Made by a program: the position numbers and the translations under genes | Source of the DNA: Struthio camelus | Taxonomy: Eukaryota; Chordata; Aves; Struthioniformes; Struthionidae | Direction: 5' to 3' | Assembly: GCF_040807025.1 (NCBI RefSeq) | Contig: NC_090981.1 | Coordinates: forward strand, 632,501-696,500 | DNA: 64,000 nucleotides | The notes under the pieces: generated by a model | What the model saw: only the letters and a program-made list of their open reading frames with translations | Database searches by the model: none | Told to the model about the DNA's origin: nothing | Shown here: positions 37,301 to 47,023 of the stretch, piece after piece | How positions within the stretch are numbered: position 1 is the first letter of the stretch | How the letters are laid out: each line of letters starts with the position of its first letter

Positions 37301-40300
37301 GTGCAATCTGCTGACCTCCTCCCACAGCTCCTTTACTTGACAACATAGATCCTCCACCAGCACACACGTCCTGCAGGCAAGGACACTATCTCCCCCAGCC
37401 TCAGCAAGAGGCCTCAGGCATTCCCTGCAGCCTGAGACCTGCAGAGCTGCATCCTTCCTTGGGGGCTCTGTTTGAGTCAAAGCCTCTGATGTGCCAGGGA
37501 TAGTTGCTCCAGTTGGTGCTGGGGACCGTGCCCTGTGGCACATCACCACCATTGCTGAGCATGTGTAAATTGCACTTGGCCATTTCTGGCCTCCTTCTAT
37601 GCACAAACTGTTGTGTCTGTTAGCTGTGTTCTAGGCTCAGCAGTTATCTAGGGCTCTCCCTAGCACCTGCTGAAAGGGTGTTTGACCCTCCCTAATCAGG
37701 AGCCTGCTGAAAGGACCCTTTAATCAAGAACAGCTGAAAGGGCTTCTTAGAAGCTGCTAGAGCTTACCAGAAGTCATAGCTTCCTGAAGCTATCCTTTCC
37801 CAGCAACAGCAAGCACCCTTGAGTTTCTAGGATTTCCTCTGATGATCCCAGAAGATCAAGATCTCAAAGTAGAGCCCAGAAACTGTTGTGCAAACTGCTG
37901 CCTCTGTTGGCTGTGCTCTCACATTAAGTCTTAGAGAGACAGTTCCTTTATAAAAGGGTATTGGTTTTACAGAAACAGAAGGGGTTACCTACAGAGTTAT
38001 AGTTGCTGCTTCTGTTTAGCAAAACAGTTTTCCAGAGTTTTGTAACTAATATTGCACTTTTTTTTCCTTATTGCAGTACAACAGGTGATGCTTCTCAATC
38101 AAATCTTTTTGAAGATGCTATAAGTGCACTTGGTAAGTGCCATTTTTAATGTAGTCACTGCTTCAGTGCAGCAGAAACAAATGAAGGATGAGCAGATGTT
38201 GACATTCTCTACTACATCTGTTATTCCTAAAGTTATAATCAAAGCACTCTTCTCCAAGAACTAAAGTTGTCATAGCAGAACTGACATCAGGAACTTATTT
38301 ACTGAAAAACATTTCACTTTATATGGAGTTATTACATGAAAAGAAAGATGAAAGTTTTCTTCCCTCTGTTGAAGTGGCTTGGATAGAAGAGTAACAGATA
38401 TTTGCATATATTTTTCTCTTCACCTCTGCTCCCCAATTAAAAAGTTTGATAAAAAGTTTGGCTTGATATATATATTTTTAATTTGTTCCAGCTTTGACAG
38501 TACTGTCAAAGTATATACCAGGTAAATTTAGTTTGCAGTTAGATGAATTCATTTAGACAGCCTCCAAATGCTTATAACCAGTTCCCTTTTGGTTCTGACA
38601 ATTTAAATACCTTTGCTTCTCAGTGAAATGAACCAGGTAAAAATAATGTGGTGTAATTCAATTGTGAATAGACCTTGTTGTTTGGAAAAATATATATATT
38701 TTTTGAATCTGAATTTCTGTCCTCCAGTCTTGCTGATGCAGCTGTTTATGGGATTGCTTAACAAACCCTAGACTCCAATTACTAAAATGGCCTGGGGGAG
38801 TTTTGAGAGGGTAGCAAACTGCAGCACAGAAATTAGGAGGGGGAGGGGGATGTTTTCTTCTCTAAGTAAACATTAAACTGTATCTTTTGAGCAAATACCT
38901 AAACTGATTGAAAGAAAGATTTGCACTTACATATGTTTATAGGAGGTCTATGTGGGTGTATTGAAGGCAGATTTTATGATAAATAGCAGTTGGGAGCAGT
39001 AAACCTTAACCTGGATGGGCAGTAGCCACTAGATTTAGTTATAGTAGATGTTGTAACGTAGTGATTTAGACTGTTTATCACCTGAACTGCCTCTCTGCCT
39101 TTTTTTAGCTAACACCTCTCAAGTCAAGAATCCTTTTATGTGTCATAAGTGACTGCTAGTGCCAAACATGCTACAGGCTTCATTACTCCTTTGTAACACT
39201 TAAGTGGTTGAAATGTGAATATCTGTGATGAACACTTGACTACTGACCAACAAGTTAAAATAAATTGGTAGTCTTAGTTCAATAGTTACCTTCAGGGTTG
39301 AATAAAATAAATACTTTTCTTGGTGTGCAGCAAAAGAGAGAGATGCATCCTATTCAATGCAAATGATCTTGGGTTTGTTAGTGTTAAAGAGTAGCTGAAT
39401 CAGGCACCCTGACAGAGGCAAGGCTGCTGCAGCTCCGTGCCCCCAGGTCCAACTAGTAGCAGGGCTGAGCATGTATTCCCAGTAGGCACATGCACAAATA
39501 CATGTATATGATACATGTGGCCGGGCCTCACAGATCAACACACTCGGCACTCATACAAACACAAACAGCACCAACAGCCTCATCCTGTTCCCCTCTCTGG
39601 CTGGTCAGGAGGAAGGTCCATTAGTGGGACATATATATGCATATGTACAACGTGGATCCCTCCAGCAGCTGGGCTTGGACACTCAGCCTACTCAGTACCT
39701 GACCCCTGGATCCCTGGTCTCCCCAGTTGCTGGCGCCTGGGCATACGAGCCCCCAAGGCCCACAGCCCCACTCCAGCTGCTGGTACAGACCACCCCCCCA
39801 CACACACACACTGTGGTTCCCCCAGTAACTGGGCTTAGACACTCAGTCTACCCAGTAACTGGTCCCTGGATCCTCTTGTCTCCCTGCTTCTGGGCACCCA
39901 GGCATAAGAGCCACTCCCTGTGGCTCCCCTCCAGCTCTCTCCCTATCTCCCACCCTGCTCTCCTCCCCCCCCCCCCCCCCCCCCCCCCAGCCACACTCTC
40001 CTCGTGCTCTCTTCCCCCTTTCCCCCGTTTTCTTTAATCTCAAGCGAATGCCTCAAATTTAGGGTAAAAGTGGCATTTCTAAATTAAAACTTGTGCTCCT
40101 TTTCTCCTGTAAAATGGTGATCTTCTAGTGACAGGTCAGTCCTATGAAAATATGGTGAGTGAGATCATGTCAATGGGTTATGAACGGGAACAAGTAATTG
40201 CAGCACTGAGAGCCAGCTTCAACAATCCTGACAGAGCAGTGGAATACCTCTTAATGGTGAGCAGCTTATTTTATCTAGATTTTTGTTTCACTTTTTTCCT

Positions 40301-43300
40301 CATTACAGAGGAATTTTAACTTTGATTTACTTGATATTTTGAACATTGCACAATCTGTAAGAGGAATATAAGTTCATAAAGGAACAGTAACTATAAGGGC
40401 ATCTGGAAGGCCTGAGGTATGGATTTTTGAGAATCCTACTGTTTTAGAGGAAATATTAAAGTCATCTTAGCTGCTTCTATCACTTTTTTGCTTTTATTAT
40501 ATACATAATCATACAAATCAACATAGAAAGTATGACTAGTTTGAATCTCATGCTGTAACTGTCTATGGCCAGCTCAAAGAATGATTCTTAAAATTTGTAA
40601 CCTCTCAGTAACAATAGCCACTGCATTTTTCTACTAGTATCTATAACATTACAAGGGCATTTTTAACCTTTAGGTTCATCTTTGTTACTCATCATGTTCA
40701 GTGTTCTCATTAACATATTTATTGGACAGCAAGATTTGTATTTCTAGTTCTAGTTTCTCCTGCTTGTTTCCTAGGCTGTGCACTTCATATTCACAGTGAA
40801 AGCATTACGCTTCATTCTGTGAATTAAACAGTATGTGCAGTAAAACAAATATTTTTGAGCATGCTGTAAATAAAAACGTGATTTGTGACTAGGGTATCCC
40901 TGGAGATAATCAGGCTTTGGCTGATCCCCCTCACACGGCTAGCACTGTTTCTCAGTCTTCAGCAGCGGCGGCAGCAGCAGCATCTACAACAATGACTACT
41001 AGCTCTTCAGGAGGTAAGAGAGATTGTGTTTGAGAGGAGCTGATAAACATATGCACCTAAGCATTCTGTGCTTCAGTGACTTTAAATCAGTTCACCCAGG
41101 GGTTGTGAACTGATTTAAGTGAATCGGATAAGAGCAGTAAAATGAAAAGTGTTGTCTTGCCAGGAAGAAATCTACTTGTGTGGGTGTGTCTGTAATACTG
41201 CTTCTAACTTCTAATGTTGCTGTGATCCTGCCCTGCTTCTGTGATCCAGTATTTCAGGTTAAACTTAAAACCATACATAAGGATGGTTTTGGTTAACACC
41301 CCCCATCCCCACCTCATGCCCTGGCTTCTTAATGTTTTGGCTCAGTGTGGGACTTGCTGAGTGTGAATATTAATGCAGTGATCATTTGGGAGGAGGGGGA
41401 AAGCATGTGATAAAGGCAATCAGGTATAGTGCCTGAGGGATCCATTCAGGAACCACTCTGCAGTGCACCTCATAGAGTGGAATAGTGCCTGCCCTCAGAG
41501 AACTTAGTTTAAGAAAGAACAAATGAATACATGAAGGAAGCATGATGCATGGTTAGGAAAAACCTTAGTTAATGTATGTCACAAAGAATTGCCAAAACTT
41601 AAATCCTGATAGAGACTAAAGCGTTTGATGTACTCCATGAGTAGAGAATGTGCTATTTCAACACAGCAGAAAATGCCCTTAATTTAAGGTGATTTCTAAT
41701 CAACTAAGAAATGTCAGAGAGCCAAGACTGAATTGAGAGAGAGTGATCTAATACAGAGGATGTGCCAACAATAGAGTTCTAAAGATGGATGTATGTCTCC
41801 AGATGACATTACCCAGAGATGAGGGATGAAAAGAAAAGTGCAGGGAATCGACAGAGCCCTGTGAGATCTGGAAAAAGCTGGCTGAGAAGAAGCAACACTA
41901 ACTTTGGTAGAAAGGATTCTTTGTTAAAGCTGCAGAATGAGTCAGTGTGAGGAAGTAAACTCTTTTTTCACCAGTGCAGGTCTTTTGACCACTTACATGT
42001 GAGATCAGTTAAGCTATCAAATGTCAGAGAAGAGTAAGATGGGGGCTGCCCCATGAGGTAAGGCAATATGGGAGCTGAGGGTGACCCCCAGCACAGGCAG
42101 GGACAGTGTGCCATCACCAACACAGTGCAGTCCCACCGTAGCTGAGCAGAGCTGGGTTAGTGGCAGTGAAAGGTTCTGTTGACAGTTCAGTGATCATCAG
42201 ACACATGGGAGGTGATGAGTCAGGTCTAAGGTCATAGAATCATAATTTAGGTTGGAAGGAACCTCCAGAGGTCATCTAGTCCAACCCCCTGCGCAAAACA
42301 GGTCTAATTAGATCAGGTTGCTCAGGTCAAGCCTTGAACTCTTCCAAGGGCAGGAAATTCCACAAACTCTCTGGGCCGCTTGTTCCAGTATTTAACCACC
42401 CTCACGGTAAAAAGTTTTTCCTTAATATCTAATTGGAATTTCCCATGTTCCAACTTGTGCCTGTTGCCTCTCATCCTATCTATGTGCGCTTCCAAGAAGA
42501 GCCTGGCTCCATCTTCTCTGTATCCTCCAATCAGATAGTTCTAGACAGCAACAAGGTCTCCCCTCAGCCTTCTCTTCTCCAGACTGAACAGGCCCAGTTT
42601 TCTCAGCCTCTTCTCGTATGACGTGCTCCAGGCCACTGACCAGCTTGGTGGCTGGACTCACTCCAGTATGTCAATATCCTTCTTGTAGTGGGGAGCCCAA
42701 AACTGGACACACTTCTCCAGATGCAGTCTCACAAGTGCTGAATAGGGAGGAAGGATCACTTCCCTGTACCTGCTGGTTATACTGGCTAATACAGCCCAGG
42801 ATGCAGTTGGCCTTCTTGGCTGCAAGGGCACACTGCTGACTTCTGTTCAACTTGTCCTCAAGGACCTCCAGATCCTTTTCTGCAGAGCTGCTTCTTAGCT
42901 AGTTGGTCTCAGCCTGTCTTATTGCATGGTGTTATTTCATCCCAGATGCAAGATCTTGCACTTGCAATTCTTGAAACTGATGAGGTTCCTACCAGCCCAT
43001 TTCTCCAGCCTGTCCAGGTCCCTCTGAATGGCAGCCCTGCCTTTCAGCATATTGATCATCTCCCCCCCTAGCCAATTTGGTGTCATCTGCAAACTTGCTG
43101 AGAGTGCACTCTGTCCTATCATCCAGGTCAATAATGAAGACATTAAGAAGTATTGATCCCACTATCGATCCCTGAGGGATGCCACTAGTTACTGGCCCCT
43201 AGCTGGACTTCGCACCATTGATCACAGCTCTTTGATAAGGTGGGTGGACAATTGGCAGGACTGCCAGACTCATTCATTTGTCCATCCCATATCCCACTAA

Positions 43301-46300
43301 TTTGGTGATTGTGAGACTGTCAAAGGCCTTCCTAAAGTCAAGGTATACAATATCCACTCCTCCCCCTGTCCACAGCACCAGTCACCTCATCATAGAAAGT
43401 AATGAGGTTGGTCAGGCTTGATTTGCCCTCCGTTAACCCATGTTGGCTGTTTGCAATCACCTTGTCCTTTGTGTGTTTAGAAATGGCTTCTAAGAGGATT
43501 TGCTCCATAACCTTCCCAGGGACTGAGGTGAGGTCGACTAGCCTGCAGTTCCCTAGACCTTCCTTCTTGAAGATAGGTGTGACATCTGCCTTTTTCCATT
43601 CATCAAGATCCTCCCCTCCATTGCCACAACCCTTCAAATATAATAGAGAGCAGCCTCACACTGGCATCAGTCAGCTCCCTCAGCACCCTTGGATGCATTC
43701 CATCTGGTTCCATGGACTTGTGTATGTCCAAGTGGGTTAAGTGATCCCTAACTTTTTTCCTCTACTGTGGGTACTGCTTCACTCCCCCGTACTCTGCTAG
43801 GAAATCCAGGGACCTGGAAGACCTGAGGACAAGCCTTACCAGTGAAAACTGAGGCAAAAAAGGCATTGAGTACCTCAGCCTTTTCCATGTCCCTTGTCAC
43901 TAGGTCTCCTGCCCCACTGAGCAATAGGCCCATGCTCTCCTTAGCCTTTCTTTTGCTGCCGATGTCCTTGTAAAAACATTTATTGTTGCCCTTCACTTGC
44001 CTTGGTAGTTTCAACTCCAGCTGAGCTTTGGCTTTCCTGACTCCATTCCTACATGAGCAGGCAGTGTCTTTGTATTCCTCCCAAGTAGCCTGTCCCTGCT
44101 TTTGCCTTCTGTGCGCTTCCTTTTTGTTTGAGCTCTGTCAGGAGCTCCATGTGCACCCATGCTGGCCTTCAGCCATACTTGCTCAACTTCCTACACATTG
44201 GAGTGGGCCCTTTTTGTGCTTTGAGGAGGCTGTCCATGAAGATTAACCAGCTCTCCTGGGCCCCTTTGTCCTCCTGGGCAGTTTCCCATGGGATCCTGCC
44301 AAGCAGGTCCCTGTAGATACTAACATCTCTCTTCTGAAGGCCAGGGTTGTAATTCTGCTGTTTGTCTTGCTCACTCCTCTCAGGATTTTAAGCTCCACTA
44401 TCTCATGGTCACTGCAGCCAAGGCTGCCCTTGACCTTCAAATCATCCAACAGTTCTTCCTTGTTTGCGAGTAGCAGGTCCAGCAGAGCATCTCCCCTAGT
44501 TGGTTCATCAATCACCTGTATCAATAAATCATTTTGAATACATCCAAAAGTTTCCTGGATTGCTTGCACCCAGCCATATTGCCCTTCCAGCAGATATCAG
44601 GATGGTTAAAGTCCACTCTATAATTTGTATAAAGAGGGTCAATCCAGGAAGTCCAGTGAGCGAGTCAGGGTTAGCTGGAAACAGGCCTATCTATAGCATA
44701 TCTCAGACAAGGACTGACTTCCCAGGCCTGAACTTAAATGGAGCTCCTGGGCCATGGGCAGAGGGTGTGTGGCTGGGGGGTCCTAGGTGAGGCTGGTCAG
44801 GACAATTAAAATCAATTGGTGCACTCATGGCCTTGACATCCTTCTTAGTCTGCAGATGATGCTATGATACTGAGTATTTGGAAAACTTGAGTTAGTTTGA
44901 AAGGAATTTTGCAGTGAATTTAAATGAGAATTTAAGCTTTTCTTCAAATGAAATCATATACCTTCTTTACTTTCTAACTTGACACTGAAAATGCTGTATT
45001 TTATCTACATTTATATGGTAGATCTTTATTTCATAGAAGTCTTGGTAACTTGCTTTTTAAAAACGTACATCTCTGCTTTTCAGGACATCCACTTGAATTT
45101 TTACGAAATCAGCCTCAGTTTCAGCAGATGAGACAAATTATTCAGCAAAATCCTTCTTTGTTGCCAGCATTGCTACAACAGATAGGACGGGAAAACCCTC
45201 AACTATTGCAGGTGATTTTTTAAGTGTCATAAAATAATGTTGTTAACATTGATGTGACTTCAGGAAAAAAAGGGAGATGTTGATGTTAACTAGGATAACA
45301 TGTTAGCAGCAGTTTGCAACATGCTATTGTCTTTTCAGTAGATGTTGCTGTCCAGGGCATGTTTTCTATTACGTCTAAAAACAATGCCTTAATGACTGGT
45401 GTAGAGGGCATCAGGAAGAGGAAGAGTCACTGCAACTGGACTTAACCATGAAACTGTATTTCTTCTGATTAGCTAGATTTAATCACTCTTCTTTGAATGC
45501 TTTTAGCTTGTTCTCTTGACTACTCAGTTCACCAAAAATTAAAACTGTTAGTCACCTATTGGCAGAACTAAACATTAATTCAGTGTGTTGCTTCCTTTTG
45601 TTCTCCCATGCACCACAGCAAATCAGCCAACACCAGGAGCATTTTATTCATATGTTGAATGAGCCAGTTCAAGAGTCCAGTCAAGGTGGAGGAGGAGGAG
45701 GTGGTAGTGGCGCCAGTGGTAGTGAAGGAGTAGCAGAAGCTGGAAGTGGTCACATGAACTACATTCAAGTAACACCTCAGGAAAAAGAAGCTATAGAGAG
45801 GGTGAGCCTTCCTCCTTTGAAATGTTATATGGCTGCTGCCCTAGGGTCTTAATTCCAAGGTTTGTGCATGATTAAGATGTGCCATGTATAAAGCTATGTT
45901 CAGATAGCTTGTTAATAACTCTTAGGTTTACCCTGTAATGTTTGACAGCTGCTATAGTCCTCATCTGTTCCAAAACCCCACAAGGAGTGCAGTATGCTCT
46001 CCCCTTCCTCAAAGGTCTATCTCAAAACTTGAGTGCCCTACATGATGCTACTACTGATATATATGTGCTGTTTGGAAGTGTGAGACTAAAACTCATAATG
46101 GTTGATAAGGGATAACAGGATCTAGTTTCTCACAGAGTTGATCTGGTATATACATAGTATTTTGCAGGTGCTCTGAGGTTTTTAAGGAAATCTTCAGAAA
46201 AAGACACTTTACTGACTTGCGTTTGGCTAAAACAAAGATGGGTTTATAGAGTGTCTAAGTGAAATGAGTTTAGTCTATTCTTGGCACAGTAACAAGCCCT

Positions 46301-47023
46301 TGTCTTATATTCTGATTTCCCCATTGTCATAATGTCAGAAGATGTTAGTCCCCACACTTCCGAACAATGGACTATTATCAATTTATTTCTCATGGCTGTA
46401 CCTTTGTTATCAAACTTCTGAAAATGAAAGCCTATTGGAGCAGTTAAAAGTATGGCTTAATGTGGTGATCTGGGCTACCTACCAGTGATCTGCAAATCGC
46501 AGACTGGGAGTTGTTGCTCCAGGCCCCTTTTGTTAAAAATACTGAACTGTTGTATTCATGGTTTAAAATGTGCTTTGTTTCAGGTTAATTTTGTCTGCAG
46601 CAGTGCAATGTGGTTATTTTGTAATGTTGCTGTGACCCAGGTCTGTTTTAGTAATTTACTGTGGCGGTGAAAGCAAAGTGACGTTAAGTGCTTTGCTAAA
46701 CTCATTCAAGTCATGTTTTCAAGTGAGAACTTAATTGTGGTTACTAGGCTACTCCTTCTTGGTATTCTTTATTTGCTAAAGACTGAATTAAGCCATTTTT
46801 AGTTTGTGGAAATAAACACTGTTTAGCTCAAGCGGAATCTTGGGTTATTAAACACACAAGGAATCTTAATGTATGAACTGTGTTTTCTAAATGTGTTTCT
46901 CTTCTTCAGCTAAAGGCATTAGGGTTTCCTGAAGGACTTGTGATACAAGCATATTTTGCTTGTGAGAAGAACGAAAACTTGGCTGCCAACTTTCTTCTAC
47001 AACAGAACTTTGATGAAGATTGA
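13298..47023 (+). CDS. RAD23B: RAD23B, UV excision repair protein RAD23 homolog B (10 coding exons)
   Basis: Joined coding exons: 13298-13363, 26713-26794, 28968-29047, 31234-31469, 38077-38132, 40129-40256, 40893-41013, 45084-45211, 45619-45801, 46910-47023. These total 1194 nt (397 aa plus stop; the human protein is 409 aa), with all introns GT/AG and frame kept throughout. RAD23B stabilises XPC in damage recognition for global-genome nucleotide excision repair. It also carries ubiquitinated proteins to the 26S proteasome; it acts in nucleus and cytosol. Domain order: ubiquitin-like domain (1 to ~77), Ala/Pro/Ser/Thr linker, UBA1 (~176-216, MGY at 189-191), linker with seven alanines (240-246), STI1/XPC-binding domain (~258-312), seven-glycine run (322-328), and UBA2 (~351-397, LGF at 364-366), ending QNFDED. 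The N-terminus ([18 protein letters not shown]) separates it from RAD23A. Introns are loaded with CR1 and LTR insertions, mostly antisense. Confidence 0.97.
13368..13390 (+). repeat. G-run beside exon 1 donor
   Basis: Fourteen G (13368-13381), one C, then eight G, starting four bases after the donor GT. It could form a G-quadruplex, and its length is prone to sequencing error. Confidence 0.9.
18721..20867 (-). mobile_element. CR1 LINE in intron 1, split by a solo LTR
   Basis: A minus-strand CR1 with its 3' tail at 18721 (ATCATAGAATCG on the plus strand). ORF2 is decayed in several frames: [17 protein letters not shown] and [14 protein letters not shown] segments near 20353-20586, and [16 protein letters not shown] near 19560. 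The copy is interrupted at 19918-20335 by an LTR. The sequence on both sides of it (CATGCTGACTACT and CCCAATCACCTTCTAGTCC) rejoins to normal CR1 order. It is antisense to RAD23B. Confidence 0.88.
19918..20335 (-). repeat. Solo LTR of ERVL copy-C family, inside a CR1
   Basis: A 418-bp LTR read on the minus strand, starting TGGAGTGAGAACACC and ending GGTCACA. It is flanked by a perfect 5-bp target duplication CTACT (19913-19917 and 20336-20340). It shares sequence along its length with 23293-23723 and 60508-60937. The ATTAAA polyadenylation variant lies in the usual place on the minus strand (plus TTTAAT in GATTTAATAAAGG). No internal retroviral sequence remains, so it formed by LTR-LTR recombination. 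Confidence 0.9.
21353..21407 (+). repeat. Short tandem duplication
   Basis: A 26-bp string (CCTAATTGTGCTCTAACAAA plus AGTTAG) occurs at 21353-21378 and again at 21382-21407, a 29-bp period. No function is evident. Confidence 0.9.
23293..23723 (-). repeat. Solo LTR of ERVL copy-C family
   Basis: A 431-bp minus-strand LTR (TGTAGAGAGAACACC... to ...GCAGTCACA) with target duplication ATTTG at 23288-23292 and 23724-23728. It is the same family as the LTRs at 19918 and 60508 and is antisense to RAD23B in intron 1. Confidence 0.92.
24359..24380. repeat. TA microsatellite
   Basis: About eleven TA units followed by a looser ATATATATAT stretch to about 24411. A similar run lies near 61062-61086. Confidence 0.85.
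26713..26794 (+). CDS. RAD23B: RAD23B exon 2 (residues 23-49, first base of 50)
   Basis: Acceptor TTTAG|GTGAAG, donor GCAG|GTAGGT. Encodes the helix and central strands of the ubiquitin-like domain ([20 protein letters not shown], then GQKLIYA). The exon ends after the first base of a glycine codon. Confidence 0.95.
26795..28967 (+). other. RAD23B: RAD23B intron 2
   Basis: Holds a sense-oriented CR1 3' fragment (28160-28465). No other feature was recognised in the remaining sequence. Confidence 0.75.
28160..28465 (+). mobile_element. CR1 LINE 3' fragment in intron 2
   Basis: Open coding remnant of the ORF2 C-terminus ([16 protein letters not shown], then [20 protein letters not shown], ending ILGNML) plus the 3' UTR and terminal TTCTGTGATTCTGTGA. 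It has no frameshift over the short stretch retained. It is the only CR1 in the gene lying in the same sense as RAD23B. Confidence 0.9.
28968..29047 (+). CDS. RAD23B: RAD23B exon 3 (residues 50-76)
   Basis: Acceptor GCTAG|GTAAAA, donor AAA|GTGAGT. Completes the ubiquitin-like domain with [19 protein letters not shown] and VVVMVTK, the face that binds proteasome receptors in this family. Ends in phase 0. Confidence 0.95.
29048..31233 (+). other. RAD23B: RAD23B intron 3, no feature recognised
   Basis: About 2.2 kb of AT-rich intron. No repeat, exon or RNA gene was recognised. Confidence 0.6.
31234..31469 (+). CDS. RAD23B: RAD23B exon 4 (residues 77-154, two bases of 155)
   Basis: Acceptor CATACAG|CCCAAA, donor GGCAG|GTATGA. 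Encodes the low-complexity linker after the UBL, rich in Ala, Thr, Pro and Ser (for example [19 protein letters not shown]) and ending with a charged KEEKPSETP segment. This linker varies most between species and gives the protein its flexibility. Confidence 0.93.
33700..37930 (-). mobile_element. CR1 LINE, nearly full length, in intron 4
   Basis: A minus-strand CR1 of about 4.2 kb containing both ORFs. Reading 5' to 3' on the minus strand: a 5' UTR with two related units about 286 bp apart (near 37600 and 37887), ORF1 (37606 down to about 36500), the ORF2 endonuclease (about 36290 to 35570), and RT with FADDTKLGG near 34520. It then runs into the C-terminus near 33870. ORF2 is broken into several frames. 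The 3' terminal ~70 bp and the usual tail are missing, which is odd because CR1 copies normally keep the 3' end. The 5' limit is approximate. Confidence 0.85.
36500..37606 (-). pseudogene. CR1 ORF1 (zinc finger, coiled coil, SGNH esterase), broken
   Basis: ORF1 is rarely kept in genomic CR1 copies. The N-terminal part (37606-37169) has two CxxC pairs (CRECLRP and CRTC) resembling the CR1 ORF1 zinc finger. A heptad-like helix follows ([14 protein letters not shown]). The C-terminal part (36913-36587) carries [14 protein letters not shown] and [20 protein letters not shown], which fit the GxND and following blocks of the SGNH-hydrolase (esterase) domain known in CR1 ORF1 proteins. The two parts are in different frames with stops between. 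It is an RNA-binding/chaperone partner of ORF2 in live elements and is non-functional here. Confidence 0.75.
38077..38132 (+). CDS. RAD23B: RAD23B exon 5 (residues 155-173, first base of 174)
   Basis: Acceptor TTGCAG|TACAAC, donor CTTG|GTAAGT. A small exon giving [19 protein letters not shown], the conserved stretch just before UBA1. Confidence 0.94.
39392..39945 (-). repeat. Unclassified LTR-like repeat R2, copy 2
   Basis: Matches 7557-8086 along its length and extends past the point where copy 1 is cut. It contains two tandem units of about 160 bp, starting at GTGGATCCCTCCAGCAGCTG (39652) and TGTGGTTCCCCCAGTAACTG (about 39811), each followed by GACACTCAG. It ends near a pyrimidine-rich tract. 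The family is not recognised. Confidence 0.55.
39965..39988 (+). repeat. C homopolymer (24 bp)
   Basis: An uninterrupted C run about 140 bp before the exon 6 acceptor. Its length is probably unreliable in the assembly. Confidence 0.9.
40129..40256 (+). CDS. RAD23B: RAD23B exon 6 (residues 174-216), UBA1
   Basis: Acceptor TTCTAG|TGACAG, donor ATG|GTGAGC. This one exon is the first ubiquitin-associated domain: [20 protein letters not shown] followed by [12 protein letters not shown]. The MGY loop (189-191) that contacts ubiquitin is intact. Phase 0 at its end. Confidence 0.96.
40257..40892 (+). other. RAD23B: RAD23B intron 6, no feature recognised
   Basis: 636 bp of AT-rich intron with no repeat or exon identified. 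Confidence 0.6.
40893..41013 (+). CDS. RAD23B: RAD23B exon 7 (residues 217-256, first base of 257)
   Basis: Acceptor ACTAG|GGTATC, donor GGAG|GTAAGA. Begins GIPGDNQ and encodes the second linker with a seven-alanine run (240-246, GCA/GCG mix) and a Thr/Ser tail before the XPC-binding domain. Confidence 0.94.
42050..44790. repeat. Repeat R1 copy 2, interrupted by a CR1
   Basis: The left part, 42050-42234, and the right part, from 44642, together match the continuous R1 at 7340-7545. The break falls within GTCTAAGGTCA and resumes with ATCCAGGAAGTC. Sequence to about 44790 may belong to the same element. The family is unknown. Confidence 0.5.
42235..44634 (-). mobile_element. CR1 LINE inserted in repeat R1, intron 7
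   Basis: A minus-strand CR1, 3' end at 42235 (TAGAATCATAATTTAGGTTGG on plus), reaching back to the endonuclease region (PDICW-type segment near 44590). RT is in pieces (for example [20 protein letters not shown] near 43500). It is flanked by AAGGTCA (42228-42234) and AGGGTCA (44635-44641), a probable 7-bp target duplication with one mismatch. It is antisense to RAD23B. Confidence 0.87.
45084..45211 (+). CDS. RAD23B: RAD23B exon 8 (residues 257-299), XPC-binding domain
   Basis: Acceptor TTTCAG|GACATC, donor TTGCAG|GTGATT. Encodes [20 protein letters not shown] and [20 protein letters not shown], the STI1-type helices that bind XPC. Highly conserved. Confidence 0.96.
45212..45618 (+). other. 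RAD23B: RAD23B intron 8, no feature recognised
   Basis: 407 bp of intron with no repeat or exon identified. Confidence 0.6.
45619..45801 (+). CDS. RAD23B: RAD23B exon 9 (residues 300-360)
   Basis: Acceptor CACAG|CAAATC, donor AGG|GTGAGC. Ends the XPC-binding domain ([19 protein letters not shown]), then a glycine-rich linker (seven Gly at 322-328, then SGASGSEG), then the start of UBA2 ([11 protein letters not shown]). Confidence 0.95.
45802..46909 (+). other. RAD23B: RAD23B intron 9, no feature recognised
   Basis: 1.1 kb of AT-rich intron. No repeat or exon identified. Confidence 0.6.
46910..47023 (+). CDS. RAD23B: RAD23B exon 10 coding part (residues 361-397, stop)
   Basis: Acceptor CTTCAG|CTAAAG. 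Encodes the body of UBA2 ([20 protein letters not shown], then [17 protein letters not shown]) and stop TGA at 47021-47023. In this family UBA2 protects the protein from degradation at the proteasome. Confidence 0.96.
   Translation, partial: LKALGFPEGLVIQAYFACEKNENLAANFLLQQNFDED

Larger units (their letters stand above)
31470..38076 (+). other. RAD23B: RAD23B intron 4 (6.6 kb)
   Basis: Carries a long antisense CR1 (about 33700-37930). The flanks 31470-33690 and 37940-38070 show no other recognised feature apart from T-rich runs. Confidence 0.75.
38133..40128 (+). other. RAD23B: RAD23B intron 5
   Basis: Contains repeat R2 copy 2 (39392-39945) and a 24-base C run. 38133-39390 shows no recognised feature. 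Confidence 0.7.
41014..45083 (+). other. RAD23B: RAD23B intron 7 (4.1 kb)
   Basis: Contains repeat R1 copy 2 split by an antisense CR1 (42235-44634). 41014-42045 and 44800-45083 show nothing recognisable. Confidence 0.7.
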
